12,267 nt of DNA from Gammaproteobacteria bacterium (lineage in GTDB: Bacteria; Pseudomonadota; Gammaproteobacteria; Eutrophobiales; Eutrophobiaceae): the NCBI GenBank assembly GCA_018676275.1, contig JABHFC010000253.1, positions 1 through 12,267 on the forward strand, in the 5' to 3' direction. A program made the position numbers and the translations under genes. The notes beneath the pieces were generated by a model. The model searched no databases, had not been told where the DNA came from, and was given only the letters and a program-made list of their open reading frames with translations. Below, piece by piece: positions 1 to 7,716 of this stretch (its first letter is position 1; every line of letters begins with the position of its first letter).

Positions 1-791
1 GCCTGAGCCAGTCTTTCCGCTGATGTCGGTATCATAGTGCTTTCAATATTCCGGCCGATACAGTGATTCGTGTGTACTAACACACCATCCTGTATACCAA
101 TCTCTGCGCAATTCCCTGCCGCAAATTCCATTCCGAAACATTGTCCATCAGCATCAGCCACAAGAAAGTGACTCGATTTACCACGGCCGGAACGCACGAT
201 TTTTTCCCTGGCCTCATTGATCGTTGCACTCTCCAATATCGCTCTTAATACAATATGAACCGGCACGCCATCTAATTCATGGCTGGAAACAAGAAAGTTA
301 AGACAAACTCCCAAACCTGAATTATTCAAACCCATTTTGGCGAGCATACCCGGTTCAGTGAGAGCAGTAATGATTCGACCATCACTGTATTCATAACGCA
401 TAATTACAACGAGTTCCTCCAGTTCCCTTATCCAGTCCCAGGTCTGACCCAACAATGCCGTTTCCTGAAAATAGAGCGAGGTACATTCTGCAACTGGAGC
501 ATTGAGAATTTCAGTGCGTGCATTTAATGCATATATCTTCCAGCTATCGATTTCGGCACCTTCGGCGATGGCATCTATCTCGGTAACAAAATCTTGCTGG
601 AAATCTTTTATCAACAGTGCAAGCTGAGCTGCTCGCGCTTTGATTTGTTCAGTACTTAATGAACTATTCTGAAATATTGCCTGTTCGTAAAAACTGTAGG
701 TCTTGTGGATCCGATCTTTGAGCTGACGACCATGAGCAAGTCCACGTTCCCTGGGATCTCCACTACAGACAATATATGGCAAACCTGACAT
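1..791 (-). CDS. C45-family Ntn acyltransferase/amidohydrolase (C-terminus off the left edge)
   Basis: This is the N-terminal 263 codons of a protein of the acyl-CoA:6-aminopenicillanate acyltransferase-like family (peptidase family C45). Family members are made as precursors that self-cleave before a Cys, which then acts as N-terminal nucleophile to make or break amide bonds. Reading the minus strand from the ATG at 791-789 gives an LNARTEI segment (residues 89-95), then AECTS with the candidate nucleophile Cys103, a GQTWDW segment shortly after, and HTNHC near the truncated end. All are in the family's usual places. No signal peptide is seen, so it is probably cytoplasmic. The ATG overlaps the stop of the upstream deacetylase-like gene as TGATG, which fixes the start and implies translational coupling. 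Family membership is clear; the substrate cannot be inferred. A C45 hydrolase of N-acyl amino acids or amides is as likely as a synthetic acyltransferase. Confidence 0.85.
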   Translation of the reverse strand, partial: MSGLPYIVCSGDPRERGLAHGRQLKDRIHKTYSFYEQAIFQNSSLSTEQIKARAAQLALLIKDFQQDFVTEIDAIAEGAEIDSWKIYALNARTEILNAPVAECTSLYFQETALLGQTWDWIRELEELVVIMRYEYSDGRIITALTEPGMLAKMGLNNSGLGVCLNFLVSSHELDGVPVHIVLRAILESATINEAREKIVRSGRGKSSHFLVADADGQCFGMEFAAGNCAEIGIQDGVLVHTNHCIGRNIESTMIPTSAERLAQ

Positions 792-1681
792 CAGGGTTCT
801 ATCGCGAACTCTCCGCTTAAATCGGGATTTGCCTTTTTCCAGGCATCGACCGGATTGGCCTGCTTCCAGCGTTCAACGTACTCGCCCATCGGCTCGAACT
901 TCGATTGCTTGTCGACAAAATGTTGTATCAGGCGCTCCAGCATCAACATACGATTACCACGGCCGATAGTTTGCGGATGCAATGTCAGGGAAAACAAACC
1001 ACCGGGACAATTGGCATGAGCGTAATCAAAATCGTCACGCCACATCTCTTCTACCGCGGATGGAGCTTTCAGTCCTTCATTCAGGCCCATTACAAATTCA
1101 GAAACAGGGAAGTCATCGAGGCCCCAGGTGACGGGTAATTCGACCAAATCGGTAACTGTACCGAAGTGGTAAGCAGTGTCAGTTGACCATTGATCACCGC
1201 TGCGCAGGTAATAAGGATAAAAATCATGACCCATACAACTGGAATCATAATCAAAACCATATTCGATCAATAGATCCACGGTGCGCTCGCTGAAATCCCA
1301 GGCAGGTGAGCGATAACCTGTCGGTCTTACGCCAACGACCTGTTGCAGTGCTTCCAGTCCCCGGTCCAGCAAATTACGTTCACCAGCCTCATCAAAGTCA
1401 GCCGGATTCTCGTGCACCCAACCATGATGTACCAGTTCATGACCACGATCATGAATTTCCTTAACTAGTCTCGGGTAGGCATAGGCTGTATGTCCCGGTA
1501 CTGCAAAACTCGAACGCACCTGGTAGCGATCCAGTAAATCAAGAATACGTGGCATGGCCACGGCACCGAACTGGCCGCGGGAGATCATACTGGGGTTCCT
1601 GGATTTGGCCGATCCAATCCAGCTGGACATGCCATCGAAGTCGAATGTAATACTGCAACTTATGGATTGTTGATTAGACAT
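791..1681 (-). CDS. Polysaccharide deacetylase-fold amidohydrolase, PuuE/HpPgdA-like
   Basis: This is a 296-residue NodB-fold protein of the carbohydrate esterase 4 superfamily. The sequence matches the cytoplasmic PuuE/HpPgdA branch (allantoinase or cyclic-imidase-like members) rather than secreted chitin deacetylases. There is no signal peptide. The metal-site elements are visible: TFDFD (Asp14, Asp16) near the N-terminus and HHGWVH (His86, His90), giving the Asp-His-His site. GYRSPAWDFS follows at 122-131 and ELPVTWGLDDFP at about 181-192, both characteristic of this branch, then LHPQTIGRG with His235. The ATG at 1681 is preceded by AGG with a nine-base spacer. It lies 74 bases after the PQQ dehydrogenase and shares one base with the C45 gene, so it is probably co-transcribed with both. 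I infer hydrolysis of a cyclic amide, imide or N-acetyl group; cell-wall peptidoglycan deacetylation is the alternative. Confidence 0.9.
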   Translation of the reverse strand: MSNQQSISCSITFDFDGMSSWIGSAKSRNPSMISRGQFGAVAMPRILDLLDRYQVRSSFAVPGHTAYAYPRLVKEIHDRGHELVHHGWVHENPADFDEAGERNLLDRGLEALQQVVGVRPTGYRSPAWDFSERTVDLLIEYGFDYDSSCMGHDFYPYYLRSGDQWSTDTAYHFGTVTDLVELPVTWGLDDFPVSEFVMGLNEGLKAPSAVEEMWRDDFDYAHANCPGGLFSLTLHPQTIGRGNRMLMLERLIQHFVDKQSKFEPMGEYVERWKQANPVDAWKKANPDLSGEFAIEP

Positions 1682-1755
1682 ATTTAATTACCTGCTGTTT
1701 GTCTTCGCCTCGTTCTCGACAAAGCGTTTATTAATGACCACTATTGTGTACTGCT

Positions 1756-3561
1756 TTATTTAGCGACGCTTTTATCTTTTAGAGCAAAGACCCAAATCGC
1801 GCCATCACGCGGAACAGTAGTATTATTTTTTCTTTCAATATTGAAAGCTGTTTGCATGTATTCTGCACCAGCACCCCATCCAGACTGCACCGCAATGTAC
1901 TGCACGCCATCTATCATGTAAGAAACCGGCACTCCGACTACACCTGAATTCAATCGCATGTCCCAGAGTAAGTTTCCACTGCTGGCGTCAAGTGCCCGGA
2001 ATTTCCGATCATTGCTACCACCAGAGAAAACCAGGTTGCCTCCTGTAGTTAATAAGGAGCCCCAGTTCATCTCCTTAATATTGAAGGTCCATACTTTTTC
2101 TCGTTTATGCAGATCCCAGGCCTGGATCTCGCCGATATGTGCATCCTTACCTGTAAAAGCCTCATCATCGAAACGCACCATGGACAAAATCTCATCGAGT
2201 TCATAACCTGTAAATATCTCACCACCCTGGTTTTCTATAGCTGTACCAGTCAATTCACTACAAATATTTTCCTGTGCAGGAATATAGAACAAACCGGTCT
2301 CTGGGTTGTAAGCTTCCGGGGGCCAGTCTTTTCCGCCCCAGACAGAAGGACAAAAAGTCGCAGTTTTGCCAATGCCTGGAATCTTGTCGGCCGCGTAAGC
2401 AGGTCGACCAGTAACAGGGTCAATGCTGGTAAACACATCCTGTTTTACAAAGGCTTTTGCGTCGACAAACTTTATCTTGTCTTTCCTGCGTTCCAGAAAC
2501 CATAGATAGCCATTACGACCGGCATGCACCAATCCCTTCTTCATTTTACCCTGTTTGTCAGGAATATCGATTAACAGGGGTGGTGAGACTTCATCCCAGT
2601 CCCAGGCACCATTCCAGTGGTATTGATGGTGAGCACGAATCGTCCCGGTTTTTACGTCGATTGCCAGTACCGAATTTGTATAAAGATTGTCACCTTTACG
2701 CATTTCCGCAAGCCAGGGTGCAGGATTACCGATCCCAAAGTACGCCAGTTTCAGATCAGCATCATAGGTACCGGTTACCCAGACAGATCCACCACCACTA
2801 CGCCAGGTATCATCGGGCCAGGTTTCACTACCTGGCTGTCCCGGTTCCGGGATGGTATAGGTGCGCCAGACTTCTTTACCTGTGTCTGCGTCAAGCGCCA
2901 CCAGAAAACAACGTACACCGTACTCAGCACCGGATAATCCGAAAATCACCAATCCATCTACAGCCAATGGTGCCAGCGTCATATGAAACCCCAGTCGCCA
3001 GTTGGCCAGGCAATTCTTCCAGATCTCTTTCCCACTCACAGCATCAAGTGCAATTGCACAGGTATCCAGTCCGGAAAGATAAACTTTATCTTTATATAAG
3101 GCGACGCCACGATTGGTTTCATGCATAGCAAAATGATCTTTGGGGAGTTCTCTCTTATAGCGCCAGAGCTCATTACCACTTCGCGCATTAAGTGCAATAA
3201 CCTGATGCTCAGGTGTTGTCACAAACATGTAACCATTATTAACTATAGGCGGTGCTTGATGAGCACCACTGGCATCGGTGGAATAAACCCATGCAACTCG
3301 AAGATCTTCTACATTGTCACTATTGATCTGCTCAAGCGGACTGTAAGTCCAGCCCTGGTAATTTCCTCTCCATTGCAACCAGTTCTCAGGCTCAGGATTC
3401 AGCAGGCGGTAGTCAGTAACAGGCAGGTAGGTATCAAGAGGAAATTCAGATTCAGCAGGAACACTAATACTGAACATGCAAATTGAAAGTAAAAGTAATG
3501 TTTGAAATTTCACTGACAATAATTCTTCCCTAACGATTTGAATTGTTAAAAAGCCAAACAT
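1756..3561 (-). CDS. Periplasmic PQQ-dependent alcohol dehydrogenase (quinoprotein), lanthanide-type metal site
   Basis: This is a 601-residue eight-bladed propeller quinoprotein of the methanol/ethanol dehydrogenase family, oxidising an alcohol or aldehyde in the periplasm with PQQ. Blade repeats of the ALDAxSGxxxW kind recur at about 123-133, 171-181, 223-232 and 523-533. Metal and catalytic positions appear as SGAEYG (Glu213), GIGNPAPW (Asn279) and WDWDEV (Asp321, Asp323). The second Asp is the position occupied in XoxF/PedH lanthanide enzymes and by Ala or Ser in calcium enzymes. The vicinal Cys-Cys before NRGVALY is replaced by Ala145-Met146. There is no C-terminal cytochrome c domain. 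A Sec signal (TLLLLSICMFSISVPAES) starts at about residue 21 counted from the ATG. The long n-region suggests a true start at TTG 3519, which has AGGGA seven bases upstream, or GTG 3513. No cytochrome partner or PQQ synthesis gene is present here. Substrate unknown. Confidence 0.93.
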   Translation of the reverse strand: MFGFLTIQIVREELLSVKFQTLLLLSICMFSISVPAESEFPLDTYLPVTDYRLLNPEPENWLQWRGNYQGWTYSPLEQINSDNVEDLRVAWVYSTDASGAHQAPPIVNNGYMFVTTPEHQVIALNARSGNELWRYKRELPKDHFAMHETNRGVALYKDKVYLSGLDTCAIALDAVSGKEIWKNCLANWRLGFHMTLAPLAVDGLVIFGLSGAEYGVRCFLVALDADTGKEVWRTYTIPEPGQPGSETWPDDTWRSGGGSVWVTGTYDADLKLAYFGIGNPAPWLAEMRKGDNLYTNSVLAIDVKTGTIRAHHQYHWNGAWDWDEVSPPLLIDIPDKQGKMKKGLVHAGRNGYLWFLERRKDKIKFVDAKAFVKQDVFTSIDPVTGRPAYAADKIPGIGKTATFCPSVWGGKDWPPEAYNPETGLFYIPAQENICSELTGTAIENQGGEIFTGYELDEILSMVRFDDEAFTGKDAHIGEIQAWDLHKREKVWTFNIKEMNWGSLLTTGGNLVFSGGSNDRKFRALDASSGNLLWDMRLNSGVVGVPVSYMIDGVQYIAVQSGWGAGAEYMQTAFNIERKNNTTVPRDGAIWVFALKDKSVAK

Positions 3562-3791
3562 AGCAATTATTTCACTCCTGCAGCGTTTTCTAGTCCAATG
3601 AAAGGATCTATGTTATGAATCTATCACTTATTCGAAAGAAGGCAACCCGCGATAAGGTGTTATTTAGCAAGGACTAGAACAGCAGACTATTAATCAGTAT
3701 GTCGTGAGCTTTCTGTTAAACTTATTAGTCAGAAATCCCCTGTTATCGACAGGGCTGCAATAAAAAGCATTCAATAAAAGGATAATTAAAA
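3562..3791. promoter_or_regulatory. Divergent intergenic region between PQQ dehydrogenase and PLP decarboxylase
   Basis: These 230 bases separate two genes that point away from each other, so promoters for both must lie here or just inside. The stretch is AT-rich, with one clear hairpin (listed separately) close to the decarboxylase start. I could not pick out a convincing -35/-10 pair on either strand, and I see no ORF or RNA gene. Confidence 0.5.
3738..3754 (+). promoter_or_regulatory. Hairpin in the presumed leader of the decarboxylase gene
   Basis: CCCTGT and ACAGGG form a perfect six-base-pair stem around the five-base loop TATCG, ending 37 bases before the TTG start of the PLP decarboxylase. 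No T-run follows on either strand, so it is not a typical intrinsic terminator. It could be an operator or a leader stem; the function is not known. Confidence 0.4.
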
Positions 3792-5234
3792 TTGGATATA
3801 GTTAAAAGATTAAGCCAATTGGAAAATGAACGAAGTTCGATGATCCCCAGTCATGAGCAACGGGAAGATTGGGATATCCTGGTTGAAAAACTGGTGAAGG
3901 ATGCGATTTCGAATAAGGAAACGGGCCCTGCATTTCGATTGTTACCCGATGGTGAAAAAATTATCGACGAGGACTTTACTCTTCGATCTTCGCCTCGTGA
4001 TATGGAAACCACGCTTCAGCAGATTTCAGACAAGATTGTTTCATTCGGCGTGCAGATGGGGAATCCGAACAACATGTCTTATATCCCGGGGAGTGAAAGC
4101 TATTTAACTGCTTTAGGCGATTATCTTGGTGCTGTTATTAATCCCTACACAGGTGTCGCTATTACAAACCCGGGTGCAACTGCCATGCAACAGTCCCTGC
4201 TAAAATGGGCAGGTGGCTTTCTCGGTTATACAGGCGATTTCGGTGGCGATATAACATCGGGTGGAAGTATCGCTAACCTTACCGCCATCATCACTGCTCG
4301 GGATGCCTTCCAGATACAGCCGGAAGATATTCGACAAAGTACTGTGTATTACTCTGCTCATGCCCATCATTCGGTAACGAAAGCGCTGCATCTTGCTGGC
4401 ATGCAATACTGCCAGCAACGATCCATTTCCTGCTATGAAGATTTTGCTATCAACCTGGAAGAGCTTGAAAAAACGATCGCCGAAGATAAAAAGGCAGGGT
4501 TAAAGCCCTGGCTGCTTGTTGGCAATGCCGGCACTACAGATACGGGCACCGTTGATGATCTGAATGGCATGGCAGATATTGCTGAGAAATATGCCTGCTG
4601 GTTTCACGTTGATGGTGCCTATGGTGCTGCTTTCGCTTTGTGTGACCAGGGGAAAAAACAACTGGCAGGAATTGAACGTACAGACTCTGTTGTACTCGAT
4701 CCCCACAAAAGCCTGTTTCTATCTTTTGGTTGCGGTCTGGTGTTAGTAAAGAATGGTTCTGCACTGACACGTGCGCACCAGTTTGCCGGTAATTATATGC
4801 GTGATAAAGGTGTCGATGAGTCTCACTCACCTGCGAGTAATTCAGCCGAACTAACCAGACCTTTTAGAGCACTGCGTATGTGGTTACCACTGACAGTGCT
4901 TGGTACAGAACCATATCGTGCCGCTCTGGAGGAAAAAATGCTATTGGCCCGGTACGCCCACGAGAAACTTGGTGAAATTGAGAATGTCTGGGTGGGTCCG
5001 CTTCCACAACTTTCCATTGTTGTATTTCGCTATGACAGTGGCGACGCAGCCTATGATGATAAAATAAATCAACAGCTGATTGATGAAATTCTTGCGGAAG
5101 GCAGATTTTATTTATCAACAACAACATTAAATAATATGGTGGTTCTCAGACTTGCGATACTCGCTACTCGTACTAATCGCAACGCAATTGATAGTATTAT
5201 CGATATGTTGAAAGATAAAATAAGTCAATTTTAA
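3792..5234 (+). CDS. Group II PLP-dependent amino-acid decarboxylase
   Basis: This 480-residue protein is of the pyridoxal-dependent decarboxylase family that includes aromatic L-amino-acid, tyrosine, histidine and glutamate decarboxylases, and is of normal length for it. It should convert an L-amino acid to the amine plus CO2 in the cytoplasm. Visible motifs are SGGSIANLTA (156-165) for cofactor binding, AHHSVTKA with His193 as ring-stacking His, NAGTTDTGTVDDL (245-257), FHVDGAYG with Asp274 contacting the PLP nitrogen, and DPHKSLFLSFG with Lys306 as Schiff-base lysine. The start is TTG at 3792: an in-frame TAA lies nine bases upstream, and AAAGG precedes TTG by about ten bases. The next candidate, ATG 3840, has no ribosome-binding site. 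It sits 76 bases upstream of a CarAa-like oxygenase on the same strand. Substrate specificity cannot be read from the motifs; an aromatic amino acid is favoured only by context. Confidence 0.92.
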   Translation: MDIVKRLSQLENERSSMIPSHEQREDWDILVEKLVKDAISNKETGPAFRLLPDGEKIIDEDFTLRSSPRDMETTLQQISDKIVSFGVQMGNPNNMSYIPGSESYLTALGDYLGAVINPYTGVAITNPGATAMQQSLLKWAGGFLGYTGDFGGDITSGGSIANLTAIITARDAFQIQPEDIRQSTVYYSAHAHHSVTKALHLAGMQYCQQRSISCYEDFAINLEELEKTIAEDKKAGLKPWLLVGNAGTTDTGTVDDLNGMADIAEKYACWFHVDGAYGAAFALCDQGKKQLAGIERTDSVVLDPHKSLFLSFGCGLVLVKNGSALTRAHQFAGNYMRDKGVDESHSPASNSAELTRPFRALRMWLPLTVLGTEPYRAALEEKMLLARYAHEKLGEIENVWVGPLPQLSIVVFRYDSGDAAYDDKINQQLIDEILAEGRFYLSTTTLNNMVVLRLAILATRTNRNAIDSIIDMLKDKISQF

Positions 5235-5245
5235 ATATGATCTAG

Positions 5246-5267
5246 GACAAATATTGTCTATTTTTTT
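5246..5267 (+). terminator. Weak hairpin plus T-run between decarboxylase and Rieske oxygenase
   Basis: GACAA and TTGTC pair around ATA (5246-5258), with a possible extra G-U pair, followed by TA and seven Ts (5261-5267). The stem is short and AT-rich, so at most it is an attenuating terminator. The TTGTCT at 5254-5259 with TAATAC at 5278-5283 (18-base spacer) could equally be a poor promoter for the oxygenase gene, with the palindrome as an operator over its -35. Confidence 0.35.
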
Positions 5268-5300
5268 ACATATACAATAATACTGGAAAAAGTAAGTGAC

Positions 5301-5307
5301 GAGGTGA
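5301..5307 (+). promoter_or_regulatory. Strong ribosome-binding site for the Rieske oxygenase
   Basis: GAGGTGA lies three bases before ATG 5311. It is the best Shine-Dalgarno match in the window and settles the start of the CarAa-like gene, suggesting efficient translation compared with its TTG-started neighbour. Confidence 0.7.
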
Positions 5308-5310
5308 AGA

Positions 5311-6462
5311 ATGTCCGAAAGAACTCTTGTAGATCCAGAAATTCTTGAGAAATGTTCTCTTTATCCTGACTATGTGGAAGCAAAACTTGGTTTCAGAAAT
5401 CACTGGTATCCGAGTTTATTTTCACACGAACTTGAAGAAGGTGAGTTTAAAGCACACGAAATTCTTGGTGACCGTTTATTACTTACCAGAGTAGACGGCA
5501 AGGTCTATGCCGTACGCGATCGCTGTCCTCATCGTGGTGTTCCGTTTTCCCGAAGACCAGAATGTTTCAAAAAAGGTACTCTTACCTGCTGGTACCACGC
5601 CTTTACTTTCAAACTGAGTACGGGGATGTTGTGTGACATCATTACCAACCCTAAAAGTAACCTCATCGGTAAGGTTCAAATTCCAACCTATAAGGTAGAG
5701 GAAGCAAAAGGAATTATTTTTATATTCATGGGCGATATTGATCCTCCTGATCTGGCTGATGATGTTCCACCTGGTTTTCTGGATGAAAATATGGTTATTC
5801 GTGGTGTTCGTCAGGAAGTCGGTTCTAACTGGCGTATTGGTTGCGAAAATGGATTTGATAGTACCCATGTTTTTATTCATAAAGATTCGATACTGGTTGA
5901 AGGTAACGATATAACGCTGCCTCTCGGTTTTGTACCAACCAGCAGAGATACTTTTAAAGTTGTCGACGGGCCAACAGGCCCAAAGGGTGTTTACGATCTT
6001 CTGGCAGAACATTGCATTCCAATATTCGAGGGTAAAATTGAGGGTGAGACTGTACTACAGGGACATATGGGTTCGAACAGAGTCGCTTATGATATTTCAA
6101 TCTGGTTACCTGGTGTGCTGAGAGTCGACCCCTGGCCCGATCCGAGTCTTACTCAATTTGAATGGTATGTGCCAATTGATGAAAGCAGACATTTCTATAT
6201 TCAGACCCTGGGACGGTCAATCAATGTTCCTGAAGACGAAGCTATATTTGACGAGGAGTTTGAGAATAAATGGAAAGATCTGGCTTTAGCTGGTTTCAAT
6301 GATGATGATATCTGGGCGCGGGAAGCACAACAGGAATTCTATAAACATGATGAGGCCTGGTATAAAGAACAGTTATTTGAACCCGACCGGAATATCAGTA
6401 AGTGGCGACAGCTTGCCAGTCGACATCATCGCGGTATACAACGATACGAAAATCTATTCTAG
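5311..6462 (+). CDS. CarAa-like Rieske non-haem iron oxygenase, terminal oxygenase subunit
   Basis: This 383-residue oxygenase closely resembles CarAa of carbazole 1,9a-dioxygenase (about 384 residues, homotrimeric alpha-only oxygenase). Shared features recalled from CarAa include AKLGFRNHWYP (24-34), DISIWLPGVL (261-270), QFEWYVPIDE (282-291) and GFNDDDIWAREA (328-339). The Rieske [2Fe-2S] ligands are CPH (Cys72, His74) and CWYH (Cys93, His96). The mononuclear iron ligands are His186 and His190 in ENGFDSTHVFIH, with a third carboxylate among Asp331-Asp333. Asp183 is the bridging Asp linking the two metal sites between subunits. All are present, so the protein should be active. It would hydroxylate an aromatic or heteroaromatic ring using O2 and electrons from a ferredoxin and reductase, neither of which is encoded here. 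The preceding PLP decarboxylase may be co-transcribed, pointing to a nitrogenous aromatic, but the substrate is unproven. Confidence 0.95.
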   Translation: MSERTLVDPEILEKCSLYPDYVEAKLGFRNHWYPSLFSHELEEGEFKAHEILGDRLLLTRVDGKVYAVRDRCPHRGVPFSRRPECFKKGTLTCWYHAFTFKLSTGMLCDIITNPKSNLIGKVQIPTYKVEEAKGIIFIFMGDIDPPDLADDVPPGFLDENMVIRGVRQEVGSNWRIGCENGFDSTHVFIHKDSILVEGNDITLPLGFVPTSRDTFKVVDGPTGPKGVYDLLAEHCIPIFEGKIEGETVLQGHMGSNRVAYDISIWLPGVLRVDPWPDPSLTQFEWYVPIDESRHFYIQTLGRSINVPEDEAIFDEEFENKWKDLALAGFNDDDIWAREAQQEFYKHDEAWYKEQLFEPDRNISKWRQLASRHHRGIQRYENLF

Positions 6463-6523
6463 GCAGTCCAGATGAATTTGTGTCGGTCCAGAAAATAACT
6501 CTCGAAAATATTTTAATCTTCTA

Positions 6524-7609
6524 TTACCTGCCAGCACGATATATTTGTAATATTCCCACCGTCAGCAAAGGCAATATATAAACCGCAAGTATTAAATAGG
6601 TTAAGGTTCCATAACCTTTTCCGATCATATCTATCAATCCGATCGTGGTTGCCAGGTAGATTGATGAAATAAGCAATACTGTAGCAACCATGACACGCTG
6701 AAACTGAGACATTTCCTTCGCTTGTTCGCGCCGCATATTCGCGATCCTTTCATTTAAAGAGTGCACAAGAGCAACACCAGTTTCAATATAGGTGCCAAAA
6801 ATTATGATCTTGAACACTAACGCGAACGCTGGAATATTGAGTGCTCCTAATAATGCAATTAATGGTACTTCCTGTTCCAGTACCTGAGGGTGTTGGCTGA
6901 GTAAAACGATGTAAAAAAGTATAGCCGGGACCATCGCAATTGGACCTGCGAATACACCCGCCCACAAGGATTCTCTTCTTGTCTGTATATGTTTTATACC
7001 AAAAAATATGGCGGGCGCTGCCGCCAGATTGATACCGCTATACTTGAGTGCACTATTCCAGTCAGGACTAATAACCGAATCCTTTTCAATAACAATTGCC
7101 ACATCATTACCAAGCGTTTGCATAGCCATTAGAAAAAGTGAAATATAGGCTGCATATAACACAAAGGACCAAAGGGATATAATTTTCTCAATTAACGAGG
7201 TACCGTAAAATGCCAGTATGCCGATACAAAGCATCATAATCATGGTACCCACATAATCGGGTAGAGACGACATTTCCGAAAAAATTATGCCGGCTGCTGC
7301 ACCAATAATAGCAAGCGCAAGCATGGCGATAGCCATGAACGAAAACTCAAAAAGAATCCAGCCTTTTCCTAACAGGGCCTTGAAAAATGTCCGATAATCA
7401 TAAGCCTTATGTATTCGAGCAAATTCAAAAGTTAGTCCGAGGACCACACTCCACAAAATCATTGTAACAATCATACTACTCAGTCCACGAAGTGGACCAT
7501 TACTCATAAAAAATTCAACCAGCTCACGGCCAGTAGAATAACCCCCACTAATAATGATCGACTGGAAAAGAAAACCAGGGAGAAGGTAGCGTTTGAAAAT
7601 ACTATTCAT
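6524..7609 (-). CDS. YkvI-like multi-pass membrane protein (APC-superfamily-like carrier)
   Basis: This is a roughly 361-residue integral membrane protein with about ten hydrophobic segments. Early in the protein lies GGYSTGRELVEFF, which matches the GxxxATGREI signature of the uncharacterised YkvI family (COG3949) in the amino-acid/cation (APC-like) fold group. A distinctive mid-protein segment is FFGIKHIQTRRES. I place the start at ATG 7609, where the protein begins MNSIFKRYLLPG and has the family's usual length. In-frame GTG 7696 and ATG 7675 would add a charged, unconserved 22-29-residue extension. None of the three has a good Shine-Dalgarno sequence. It converges on the Rieske oxygenase (61-base gap) and diverges from the TPR gene. 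The family has no settled substrate; uptake of the compound handled by the adjacent decarboxylase/oxygenase is a guess from position. Confidence 0.85.
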   Translation of the reverse strand: MNSIFKRYLLPGFLFQSIIISGGYSTGRELVEFFMSNGPLRGLSSMIVTMILWSVVLGLTFEFARIHKAYDYRTFFKALLGKGWILFEFSFMAIAMLALAIIGAAAGIIFSEMSSLPDYVGTMIMMLCIGILAFYGTSLIEKIISLWSFVLYAAYISLFLMAMQTLGNDVAIVIEKDSVISPDWNSALKYSGINLAAAPAIFFGIKHIQTRRESLWAGVFAGPIAMVPAILFYIVLLSQHPQVLEQEVPLIALLGALNIPAFALVFKIIIFGTYIETGVALVHSLNERIANMRREQAKEMSQFQRVMVATVLLISSIYLATTIGLIDMIGKGYGTLTYLILAVYILPLLTVGILQIYRAGR

Positions 7610-7716
7610 TTTAGTATGAGTCCGGTTGACACTTTGTCTCTCCGCTTGATTATCATTATTTTGCCGCCTTGTCATTGGCACTTTAATAGAAAACACTAAA
7701 TAACACGACTACATAA

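Noticed and set aside
2457..3128. A 223-codon plus-strand ORF antisense to the PQQ dehydrogenase
   Set aside because: Its translation is rich in Arg, His, Ser and Pro without domain logic, and it lies wholly inside a strongly conserved gene on the other strand.
5479..6012. A 177-codon minus-strand ORF opposite the Rieske oxygenase
   Set aside because: It is antisense to unmistakable Rieske and iron-ligand motifs; its own translation shows no family features.
6463..6523. Possible bidirectional terminator between the convergent oxygenase and YkvI-like genes
   Set aside because: Only a short AT-only palindrome (AAAATATTTT) is present, with no GC-rich stem followed by a T-run.
7640..7670. ATTATCATTATTTT resembling half of a Fur box
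   Set aside because: It matches only part of the 19-base consensus in AT-rich DNA, and the adjacent genes are not iron-uptake genes.
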